This document shows positions 46,176 to 53,353 of a stretch of DNA of 64,000 nucleotides, piece after piece. Origin of the DNA: Mucilaginibacter terrigena (lineage in GTDB: Bacteria; Bacteroidota; Bacteroidia; Sphingobacteriales; Sphingobacteriaceae); the NCBI RefSeq assembly GCF_004168255.1, contig NZ_SEWG01000001.1, forward strand, positions 682,001 to 746,000, in the 5' to 3' direction. Position 1 is the first letter of the stretch, and every line of letters starts with the position of its first letter. Under the pieces are notes generated by a model. The model saw only the letters and a program-made list of their open reading frames with translations. It was not told the DNA's origin and ran no database searches. Both the position numbers and the translations under genes were made by a program.

Positions 46176-46853
46176 TTAAACCATGATGTTTTCCATCACA
46201 GTCTGGCCATCCAATAAGCGGATAATGCGGTGGCTGTAACGGGCATCATGCTCGGAGTGGGTAACCATTATAATGGTTGTACCCTGTTCGTTCAAATCTG
46301 TAAGCAGTTCCATTACATCGTTACCGTTGCTGCTATCCAGGTTACCGGTAGGCTCATCCGCAAGTATCAGTTTTGGTTTATTAACAACCGCACGGGCAAT
46401 AGCCACACGCTGCTGCTGACCACCAGATAATTGCTGCGGGTAGTGGTTACGGCGGTGCATTATCTGCATTTTATCCAGCACCTCTTCTACCCTTTTAACA
46501 CGCTCTGATGCGGTTACGCCGGTGTATATCAACGGCAGTTCAACGTTTTCAAACACGGTAAGCTCATCAATAAGGTTAAAGCTCTGGAAAACGAAGCCAA
46601 TGTTGTGCTTGCGCAGGTCGGCACGTTTGCGTTCGTTAAAATGCGCCACCTCAATACCATTAAATACATAGCTGCCTTCATCCGGATCATCAAGCATGCC
46701 CAGGATGTTAAGCAAGGTTGATTTACCGCAACCTGATGGCCCCATAATGGCCACAAATTCGCCTGTGTTAACTTCCATTGTAAGCTTGTTCAATGCAATG
46801 GTTTCTACCTCTTCGGTGCGGTAAAACTTTTCAAGATTTGTAATTTTTATCAT
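46176..46853 (-). CDS. LolD/MacB-type ABC transporter ATPase
   Basis: 225-residue cytoplasmic ATPase of the LolD/MacB/FtsE class, presumed motor for the surrounding permeases. Walker A is GPSGCGKST (38-46), the Q-loop glutamine is Q90, the signature LSGGQQQRVAIARA begins at 142, Walker B is LILADE with catalytic E167, the D-loop is GNLD, and the switch histidine is H199. All catalytic residues are intact. It lies 129 bases after the HlyD gene. It is the only ATPase gene in the window, so the fifteen permeases either share it or use others elsewhere. Confidence 0.96.
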   Translation of the reverse strand: MIKITNLEKFYRTEEVETIALNKLTMEVNTGEFVAIMGPSGCGKSTLLNILGMLDDPDEGSYVFNGIEVAHFNERKRADLRKHNIGFVFQSFNLIDELTVFENVELPLIYTGVTASERVKRVEEVLDKMQIMHRRNHYPQQLSGGQQQRVAIARAVVNKPKLILADEPTGNLDSSNGNDVMELLTDLNEQGTTIIMVTHSEHDARYSHRIIRLLDGQTVMENIMV

Positions 46854-46982
46854 TTGGCCTCCCCAGCTTCCGCGCCTTCGCGCAGCAGCCTTTTTGTTAA
46901 TTGTGATTTATATTTTTATTAGTTTTTCTTTTCCGTTTTCTTATACAAGACGCATGCTTTATAAGAAGGTTACAATGTTTTG

Positions 46983-48236
46983 CTACTTCTTAAGTACCAG
47001 TTCCTGTATGTCGCCATAATTCTCGTAGCTGGATGTAATTACCTTATCGCCGGGTTTTAATCCTTTCAATAGTTCGTAATTATCAGTATTGTAACGGCCT
47101 ATTTGTATATCAACCTTGTAGGCAGTTTTACCATCATCGCTTACTTTAAATATCCAGTTACCACCTGTTTGCTGGTAAAAACCGCCTTTAGGTAATAACA
47201 ATGCTGTAGTTTCGTCGCTTAGCGCTAAACGGATCTGCAAGGTTTGCCCTTTGCGAATCCCTTTTGGCACTTCGCCTTCAAATTGCATATCAACTTTAAA
47301 GCGCCCGCTGGTAACTTGTGTGTAAACCTTTTTAATTACCAGCTTATAGGTTTTATCAGCAAAGCTAAAATCGCCTTTTAAACCTGCATACACCCGCGAC
47401 AAGTAGTGTTCTTCCACATCAACCTGTACCTTAAAGCCGTTTTGCGCATCCAGCTGGCCCAGGTGCTCGCCTTTGTTTTTGTTTTGGCCAACCTCGGCAT
47501 CTAATGATGTTAGCTGCCCGTCGATAGGCGCCCTTAAGGTTAAGCTGGCAACCTTTTTACGCATCAGTGTTAACGCCGATTTCATTTGCGCGTAATGTTC
47601 TTTTGCCTGCTGCTCCTGCTGTATGGTAAGCGCGGTATCTTGTTTTAATATTTGCGTGGTAAGGCGTTTGCGGCGCAGCGCGTAATCGTAAGCATTTTTT
47701 GCCGACTGATATTCCTGTAAGCCAATCGCTTTTTGGTCGTAAAGTTTTTTATCAAGCAGGTAAACGCGTTCGGCTTCTTTAAAGGCATTGTCAACCTCGG
47801 CCATTTGGTTAAGCTTGGTAACCGTATTTTGCTGCGCGTTGTTATGCGCTATCTGCATTTGTGTCTGCTCGCCAAATACCGCCGATTCCTGCGATGCCAG
47901 GCTAAGCTCTTCGTCTACGTTGCTTAGTTTCAAAATAGGGTCGCCCTTTTTTAGCATGGCGCCATCTTCTACAAACTTCTCTTCAACCTGCCCGCCTTCT
48001 ACCGCGTCAAGAAAAATGGTATTTAACGGCATTACTACACCATTAACCGGGATAAACTCCTGGAAAGCGCCTTTTTTTACTTCGCTTATAGTGATACGCT
48101 CGGTATCTACATTCAATTTACTTTTGCCCGATGTAAAAATAATACTGCCGGCAACTAAAGCTACCACACCTGCAATACCGGCTATGGTCATCAGGCGCTT
48201 ATTGCTCCACTTCTTTTTTTGTATAACTCTGTCCAC
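46983..48236 (-). CDS. HlyD/MacA-type periplasmic membrane fusion protein
   Basis: 417 residues. A single N-terminal membrane anchor (about 16-35) is followed by the first half of a lipoyl-like domain (VEEKFVEDGAMLKKGDPILK), then a long alpha-helical hairpin (about 105-240, rich in Q, A and K). The second lipoyl half is TLRAPIDGQLTSLDAEVGQN, followed by beta-barrel and membrane-proximal domains. Such adaptors join an inner-membrane ABC permease to an outer-membrane channel; no TolC-like gene is in the window. It is first in its unit, with the promoter-like motif 48269..48283 and the shared element 48335..48374 upstream. Confidence 0.94.
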   Translation of the reverse strand: MDRVIQKKKWSNKRLMTIAGIAGVVALVAGSIIFTSGKSKLNVDTERITISEVKKGAFQEFIPVNGVVMPLNTIFLDAVEGGQVEEKFVEDGAMLKKGDPILKLSNVDEELSLASQESAVFGEQTQMQIAHNNAQQNTVTKLNQMAEVDNAFKEAERVYLLDKKLYDQKAIGLQEYQSAKNAYDYALRRKRLTTQILKQDTALTIQQEQQAKEHYAQMKSALTLMRKKVASLTLRAPIDGQLTSLDAEVGQNKNKGEHLGQLDAQNGFKVQVDVEEHYLSRVYAGLKGDFSFADKTYKLVIKKVYTQVTSGRFKVDMQFEGEVPKGIRKGQTLQIRLALSDETTALLLPKGGFYQQTGGNWIFKVSDDGKTAYKVDIQIGRYNTDNYELLKGLKPGDKVITSSYENYGDIQELVLKK

Positions 48237-48268
48237 TGTAATTTATTAATATTTTGTTATTGGATACA

Positions 48269-48283
48269 AAAACACATGCCACA
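48269..48283 (-). promoter_or_regulatory. TGTGGCAT promoter-like motif (sigma-54 -24-like)
   Basis: The minus strand reads TGTGGCATGTGTTTT, with GG at 48279-48280, 43 bases before the HlyD start codon and 56 bases from the shared element. TG takes the place of the canonical GC at -12. Confidence 0.5.
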
Positions 48284-48334
48284 AATTAAATTGCTGTATT
48301 TCAATTGTTTATGCATAAAACACAATATTGCACC

Positions 48335-48374
48335 GTACGCTTCTGTTACAGCATGTGTTCGGTTATGATACAGT
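48335..48374 (-). promoter_or_regulatory. shared 40-bp upstream element, copy 3
   Basis: On the plus strand the right half GTGTTCGGTTATGATACAGT is the same as copies 1 and 2 apart from single bases; the left half is more diverged but keeps GTACG and ACAG. It could also act on the divergent response regulator gene. Confidence 0.65.
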
Positions 48375-48447
48375 GTGTTTTTTGGGCCGGCAGCCCATAG
48401 TTTACTGCTCATAGTTGATTATCAATATTATACTTAATATAAGGCAA

Positions 48448-48469
48448 TTGGTACGATAATTCGTATCAA
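48448..48469. promoter_or_regulatory. 22-bp palindrome upstream of the response regulator
   Basis: TTGGTACGA (48448-48456) and TCGTATCAA (48461-48469) are complementary with one G-T, around TAAT. It lies 80 bases before the response regulator ATG and suits a dimer-binding operator. The left half also reads as a -24-like TTGGTAC on the plus strand. Confidence 0.5.
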
Positions 48470-48492
48470 AATATTAAATTGCATGGGTATTT

Positions 48493-48513
48493 AGCAGTAC
48501 TTTAAAGTATGCT
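48493..48513. promoter_or_regulatory. second palindrome upstream of the response regulator
   Basis: The core TACTTTAAAGTA is a perfect palindrome, extended by AGCA and TGCT with one bulged G. It lies 36-56 bases before the ATG at 48549, a typical repressor or promoter position. Confidence 0.45.
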
Positions 48514-48548
48514 GATCTATCACACCCTGAACTAATTACCAACGATAA

Positions 48549-49907
48549 ATGATACTAAAAAAAGCGACTGTTTTAATTGTTGACGATGACCCCGATGTAC
48601 TTACGGCAGTTAAGTTATTGCTTAAAACAGAAACCCACGAAATTATCACCGAAAAGAACCCCGAAAACCTGAACTGGCTTTTACAGCGTAACCAGGTTGA
48701 CCTGGTGCTGCTTGATATGAACTTTAACAGCGCCATTAACACCGGTAACGAGGGGATATACTGGCTGCGTAAGATAAAGGAGTGGAAACCCAACGTTTGC
48801 GTGATAATGATAACAGCTTACGGCGATATCGACCTGGCCGTACGATCGTTAAAAGAGGGCGCCAATGATTTTGTGGTAAAACCATGGCACAACGAGAAAC
48901 TGATAGATACTATAAAAGACCTGCTTGATAAAAAAGAAGGCGACGGCAAAACCATCAAGGCATCGGTTAAGGGTGGGTCCGGGCAAACATCAATACTGGG
49001 CGATTCTGAGGTGATGGAGGATATTTTCCATAAGGTAAATAAAATAGCCCCTACGGATGCCAATATCCTGATACTGGGCGAGAACGGTACCGGTAAGGAC
49101 CTGATGGCGAAAGCCATTCATGAGCGGTCGTTACGGGCAGCTAAACCGTTTATAAAGGTTGATGTGGGCGCTTTAACAGATTCGCTATTCGAGAGCGAAC
49201 TGTTCGGGCACAAAAAGGGCGCTTACACCGATGCCCGCGAAGACCGCATGGGCCGGTTTGAGGAAGCCGAAGGCGGCACCCTTTTCCTTGACGAAATTGG
49301 GAACATCAGTTTGCAGCAGCAGGCCAAGCTGTTAACCGTATTGCAAAACAGGCAGGTAACCCGTTTGGGTACAAACAAAGCTGTTGATATTGATATACGC
49401 CTGATATGTGCTACAAACGTACCACTTGCCGAACTGGCCAACGAAAACAAATTCCGTAAGGATCTGATCTACCGCATCAACACGGTAGAGATAAATATGC
49501 CGCCATTGCGTAAACGTGCCGAGGATATTGTGATACTGGCCAGGCATTTCGCCAAATTGTACAGCAGTAAATACCTTAAACCATCAATGGATTTTGAGCC
49601 CGCGGCGCTGCAGAAACTGCGCGCGTATAATTACCCCGGCAATGTGCGCGAACTGCAATATACTATAGAGCGTGCCGTAATTATGGCCGACGACCCCATG
49701 CTAAAGCCCGACGACCTCATCTTCTCGATATTGGAAACACCCGGCGAAAGTATAATAGATGATGATAATATACAGCTGAGCACATTAGAAAAGAACGCGA
49801 TACTGCGTGTTATTGAAAAGCATAACGGCAACATTACCCGTGCCGCCAAAGAGTTAGGTTTAACACGTACCGCCTTATACCGCAGATTAAGTAAATATGA
49901 TATTTAA
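48549..49907 (+). CDS. sigma-54-dependent response regulator (NtrC family)
   Basis: 452 residues. The receiver domain has acidic residues D12-D14, phospho-acceptor D56, T89 and K111. The AAA+ domain has Walker A GENGTGKD (177-184), a sigma-54 contact loop reading GAYTDA (224-229) instead of GAFTGA, and Walker B LFLDE (D248, E249). The C-terminal Fis-type helix-turn-helix is [19 protein letters not shown]. It activates RpoN promoters on phosphorylation by its kinase, whose gene overlaps this one by 11 bases. Placed divergently from the HlyD gene, it is the likely activator of the promoters behind the shared 40-bp element. The loop change is seen in other Bacteroidota regulators, by my recollection, and need not inactivate it. 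Confidence 0.95.
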   Translation: MILKKATVLIVDDDPDVLTAVKLLLKTETHEIITEKNPENLNWLLQRNQVDLVLLDMNFNSAINTGNEGIYWLRKIKEWKPNVCVIMITAYGDIDLAVRSLKEGANDFVVKPWHNEKLIDTIKDLLDKKEGDGKTIKASVKGGSGQTSILGDSEVMEDIFHKVNKIAPTDANILILGENGTGKDLMAKAIHERSLRAAKPFIKVDVGALTDSLFESELFGHKKGAYTDAREDRMGRFEEAEGGTLFLDEIGNISLQQQAKLLTVLQNRQVTRLGTNKAVDIDIRLICATNVPLAELANENKFRKDLIYRINTVEINMPPLRKRAEDIVILARHFAKLYSSKYLKPSMDFEPAALQKLRAYNYPGNVRELQYTIERAVIMADDPMLKPDDLIFSILETPGESIIDDDNIQLSTLEKNAILRVIEKHNGNITRAAKELGLTRTALYRRLSKYDI

Positions 49908-51252
49908 CCGTTACGAATGGCGGCTGGTGCTGCGCGTGCTTTTTTTATTTGCTGCCGTTACGGCTACGGCATTTTTGCTGTTGGGCGGCAGTAATTATTT
50001 ATACAATGTAATAACCGTGCCGCTGGTAGTTTACTCGGTGCTTGACCTGATCCGCTTTAACAAGAAAGCGCAGGACGAGGTTAACCAGTTTGTAGAATCT
50101 ATACACTACCGTGATTTTTCGCGCCATTTTGATGTGCGTAAGGCACCTAATGAGTTAAAGCCCCTGCGCAAGGGTTTTAACGATATTAACACCACCTTTA
50201 AACTCATCAGTCGCGAACGCGAAACCCAATACCATTACCTGCAAAAGATCTTAGAACTGGTTGATACCGGTATTTTAAGCTACGAACAGGAAACCGGCGA
50301 GATAAGCTGGATAAACGAAGCTTTTAAATCGCTGATAAGTATCCCTTATTTAAAAACCATCCACTCGCTTGAAAAACGCGAACCGGCCTTATACAAGGAT
50401 GTAGTGAAGCTTAAACCCGGCGATTCTAAAGTATTAACCATTACGCGCGATCAGCAGCAGATAAAAATGCTTGTTACCGCAAGCATTATGCGCAGCGACG
50501 AAAAGATGTACAAACTTATCGCTTTCCAGAACGTGAGTGAGGCCTTGGACGAAACCGAATCAAAGGCATGGTCGAAATTGCTGAATGTGATGACCCACGA
50601 GATCATGAACTCGGTTGCCCCTATCTCGTCGCTGGCCGATACCTTGAAAAACCGCCTGCAAAGCCCGGATATAACCGAAAATTTAGAGGGTGTTGACCTG
50701 GAGGATATATCGTTAGGTATCGATACCATCAAACGCCGCAGCGAGGGCCTGCTTAAATTTACTGAAAGCTATCGCAGCCTGAATAAGATAACTAAGCTCG
50801 ACCTGAACAAGATACTGGTGCGTAACATGTTCGAGAACCTTAACAGCCTGATGCGTCCAACCTTAGAGAAAAAGAATATCGAGCTGGAGATCATCCTGCG
50901 AGACCCGGCTTTGGCCATAGAGGCCGATATCAACCTGATAGACCAGGTGATGATAAACCTGCTTGTAAACGCCATTGAAGCGGTTAAGGACAGGGACGAA
51001 CCGCGCATAACCCTATCTGCCGAGGTGCAAAGCAATAACCGTACACTTGTTAAAGTAACGGATAATGGATTGGGCATGCCGCCGGAGTTGCTGGACAAGA
51101 TCTTTATCCCCTTTTTCAGTACGCGCAAAACGGGCAGTGGTATTGGCCTGAGCCTTTGTAAACAGATAATGCTGCTGCATAAAGGCAATATCCAGGTACA
51201 ATCCACCGAGGGCAAAGGCTCGGCATTTATATTGCAGTTTGCAAATAATTAA
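49897..51252 (+). CDS. membrane sensor histidine kinase
   Basis: 451 residues. Two N-terminal membrane segments (about 11-30 and 33-49) are joined by a very short loop, so there is little or no periplasmic sensor domain. Next comes a PAS-like region (about 105-215), then the dimerisation domain with phospho-acceptor H234 in VMTHEIMNSVAP. The ATPase domain follows, with N358 (NLLVNAIEA), DNGLGM (from 389) and GSGIGL (from 413). It is NtrB/AtoS-like and is presumed to phosphorylate the response regulator encoded just upstream in an overlapping frame. With so small an external part it may sense membrane state rather than a soluble ligand. Confidence 0.94.
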   Translation: MIFNRYEWRLVLRVLFLFAAVTATAFLLLGGSNYLYNVITVPLVVYSVLDLIRFNKKAQDEVNQFVESIHYRDFSRHFDVRKAPNELKPLRKGFNDINTTFKLISRERETQYHYLQKILELVDTGILSYEQETGEISWINEAFKSLISIPYLKTIHSLEKREPALYKDVVKLKPGDSKVLTITRDQQQIKMLVTASIMRSDEKMYKLIAFQNVSEALDETESKAWSKLLNVMTHEIMNSVAPISSLADTLKNRLQSPDITENLEGVDLEDISLGIDTIKRRSEGLLKFTESYRSLNKITKLDLNKILVRNMFENLNSLMRPTLEKKNIELEIILRDPALAIEADINLIDQVMINLLVNAIEAVKDRDEPRITLSAEVQSNNRTLVKVTDNGLGMPPELLDKIFIPFFSTRKTGSGIGLSLCKQIMLLHKGNIQVQSTEGKGSAFILQFANN

Positions 51253-51280
51253 TGGCCTCCTAACCCCGTCCCAACCATAT

Positions 51281-51359
51281 CATTGCGAGGAACGTAGTGA
51301 TGTGGCAATCTCATAAGACGTTCGGATATGCTGAGATTGCCGCGCTATCGCTCGCAATG
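51281..51359. repeat. dispersed palindromic repeat
   Basis: Outer arms CATTGCGAG (51281-51289) and CTCGCAATG (51351-51359) and inner arms GCAATCTCA (51305-51313) and TGAGATTGC (51332-51340) are all perfect complements. It resembles the CATTGCGAGG...GCAATCTC interspersed elements common in Bacteroidota and may act as a transcript-end hairpin for the kinase gene. Confidence 0.75.
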
Positions 51360-51377
51360 ACATAGATTATATGAGTT

Positions 51378-51905
51378 ATGCCAAACAAAAACATCTTCGC
51401 CATCTCCGGTAGCCTGCGCGCCGGTTCATCAAACCATAACATCCTGAAACACATCAGTGGGTTATTACCTGCGGATGTTGGTTATAATATTTACGATGGC
51501 TTAGCCACAATCCCACCCTTTGACCCCGGGTTGGATAATGATACGCCACCACAATCAGTCGTTGATTTGAGACACGCCATCACCGCGGCAAATGCTGTGA
51601 TCATCTGTACGCCAGAATATGCCTTTGGCGTACCCGGCCAGCTGAAGAACGCGCTGGATTGGCTGGTAAGCAGCAGCACACTGGTTAATAAACCGGTGGT
51701 ATTGATAACCGCATCCTTAGGCGGCGAAGATGCGCATGCCTCGTTACAACGTATACTTAGCGCGCTATCGGCCAAAGTTGTTGATACCTTACTGATACAG
51801 TTTATCCGCTCCAAAATAAATAACGAGGGAAATATAACGGATGACAAAGTGGTAATCGACTTGAAAAATATGACCAACAGCGTACTTAAAGCCATCACGA
51901 AATAG
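51378..51905 (+). CDS. NADPH-dependent FMN reductase family protein
   Basis: 175-residue flavodoxin-fold enzyme. The phosphate-binding loop GSLRAGSSN follows the first strand, and CTPEYAFGVPGQLKNALDW is the family signature that lines the flavin site. It would reduce FMN, quinones or azo compounds with NAD(P)H in the cytoplasm; the natural substrate is unknown. The ATG at 51378 gives the standard N-terminus. A dispersed palindrome separates it from the kinase gene, so it is probably an independent unit. Confidence 0.92.
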   Translation: MPNKNIFAISGSLRAGSSNHNILKHISGLLPADVGYNIYDGLATIPPFDPGLDNDTPPQSVVDLRHAITAANAVIICTPEYAFGVPGQLKNALDWLVSSSTLVNKPVVLITASLGGEDAHASLQRILSALSAKVVDTLLIQFIRSKINNEGNITDDKVVIDLKNMTNSVLKAITK

Positions 51906-51941
51906 TTTCTATTTGCTAAATTGCACTTTAAATATGCTACC

Positions 51942-52556
51942 ATGAAAAAAACGATCCTTATATTATTTGTGGTGTTTGCCGCCAAAACCGGGTTCGCGCA
52001 AACTGCCGCTTTACCAACAAGCGAAAATATTTTAAAAGATGCTTACGCAAAAGCCGCTAAAGAAAATAAAAAAGTAATGCTGATGTTCCACGCGTCGTGG
52101 TGCGGTTGGTGCAGGAAAATGGAAGCTTCGCTGAACGACCCGCTGGTGAAAAAGATGTTTGATGATAATTATGTAACAGCCACGCTTGATGTGATGGAAC
52201 AGCCTGCAAAAAAGAACCTGGAGAACCCCGGCTCGTTGGATATGATGACCAAATTTCACGGCGAAAAATCGGGCCTGCCTTTTTGGGTAGTACTTAATGC
52301 AAAAGGAAAAGTTTTAGGTGATAGCCAGGTAAGGCCTGCCGGTGCATCATTAAATACCTATGGAGAAAGCGTTGGCTGCCCCGCCAGTACGGATGAGGTT
52401 GCCTTTTTTGTAAAGGTGCTAAAAGCGACATCTAACTTAAACGACGAGCAATTAGCCATAATAGCCAAACGCTTCGCGCAAAATGCACCGGCACCTGCCG
52501 CCCAACCGGCTACACCCGCAACACCAACTTCGCCGGCATCGATGGGAAATAGATAA
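51942..52556 (+). CDS. exported thioredoxin-fold protein
   Basis: 204 residues from the ATG at 51942. An in-frame start seven codons earlier would place charged residues before the signal peptide and is not preferred. The signal peptide MKKTILILFVVFAAKTGFAQ is followed by a thioredoxin domain with the active site CGWC (54-57) in FHASWCGWCRKM, and a cis-proline region SGLPFWVV. The C-terminal tail is low in complexity, rich in Pro, Ala and Thr. It probably acts as a periplasmic thiol reductase or isomerase of the DUF255/thioredoxin_7 kind. Confidence 0.9.
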   Translation: MKKTILILFVVFAAKTGFAQTAALPTSENILKDAYAKAAKENKKVMLMFHASWCGWCRKMEASLNDPLVKKMFDDNYVTATLDVMEQPAKKNLENPGSLDMMTKFHGEKSGLPFWVVLNAKGKVLGDSQVRPAGASLNTYGESVGCPASTDEVAFFVKVLKATSNLNDEQLAIIAKRFAQNAPAPAAQPATPATPTSPASMGNR

Positions 52557-52572
52557 TTTTAGTTTTTTGGAA

Positions 52573-53238
52573 TTATTTTTCGTTTAACTTATTAAAGAGT
52601 GTTTTTAGTTGTTTTAAAGTGTCATTAATCGCGTTTAAATTTTCTGGAATTCTTGTTGATTTTAAATAATAGTCATGTTTATCTGTTGATGGTCTCGGGC
52701 TGTTGCGGTAAGGTTCTAAGGAAATAAAGAAGGGCTTCTTTAAAGAACTATTGCTTTTTCTATTAATTTTATAACTAATTGTACCAGAATATATCTTCGA
52801 ACGCAACCCTTTATCAACTTCATCAAAGAAAATAACAGTTCCTTGCACGATTTTAAAAAACGTTTGTCCTTTTAATATAACAGGCACCTCTGTAAAATTA
52901 ACTTCTTTATTCTTTAGATTTAGCAAAGGCGTATCCCATTTTAACTCTAAATCATACGCATTACTACCACCAATATTTTTCACAGATAATAATGTAAGAC
53001 CGCTTCTTTTTTCCAAGTCAAACGCCACACAAACATCCGGTTCGTAATCGTCTTCTTGTCTCCACGTTAAGCGTTGTGCATTCCATGTAGATAAAATCGC
53101 TGCTATAACAGCAAGAGACGCGGTTACCGTACTCCATTCTTTTATTTTTACACCATAGATAATTAGAATAAAGCTGCACAAGCAACCAACTGTAAGGAGT
53201 AAATTAATTAATATTCTAAAGGCATTTTTCCGAAACAT
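52573..53238 (-). CDS. membrane protein of unknown function, AT-rich
   Basis: 221 residues from the ATG at 53238 (MFRKNAFRILINLLL). An upstream in-frame ATG at 53304 would add 22 residues and is possible. Two membrane segments (about 8-30 and 37-53) are followed by a soluble domain with EDDYEPDVCVAFDLEKRSG and a lysine/serine-rich tail; the region after the second segment is probably cytoplasmic. No family was recognised. Base composition is clearly more AT-rich than the flanking genes, with many TTT, AAA and ATA codons. That suggests recent acquisition, perhaps as a single-gene insertion between the thioredoxin-like gene and htpG. Confidence 0.75.
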   Translation of the reverse strand: MFRKNAFRILINLLLTVGCLCSFILIIYGVKIKEWSTVTASLAVIAAILSTWNAQRLTWRQEDDYEPDVCVAFDLEKRSGLTLLSVKNIGGSNAYDLELKWDTPLLNLKNKEVNFTEVPVILKGQTFFKIVQGTVIFFDEVDKGLRSKIYSGTISYKINRKSNSSLKKPFFISLEPYRNSPRPSTDKHDYYLKSTRIPENLNAINDTLKQLKTLFNKLNEK

Positions 53239-53353
53239 ATCACTAATATAACAAAATAGAATAATCCTGCCAATTTGGCAAACCCATCTCTTTGGAACGG
53301 GCATTGATATTTGGTTTGCATATTATTTAATCAAACCAAAAAAAATATAGACA

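Noticed and set aside
48448..48469. Canonical sigma-54 promoter for the response regulator
   Set aside because: TTGGTACGATAATTCG has a -24-like part, but at the -12 position reads CG instead of GC, and the sequence is better explained as a palindrome.
51281..51359. Small RNA gene
   Set aside because: It folds well, but its arms match a widespread interspersed palindrome type and there is no separate promoter or terminator.
53305..53353. Heat-shock promoter of htpG
   Set aside because: A GATATTTG-like box is present near 53306, but no TTTG partner lies at the right distance, so no promoter is claimed.
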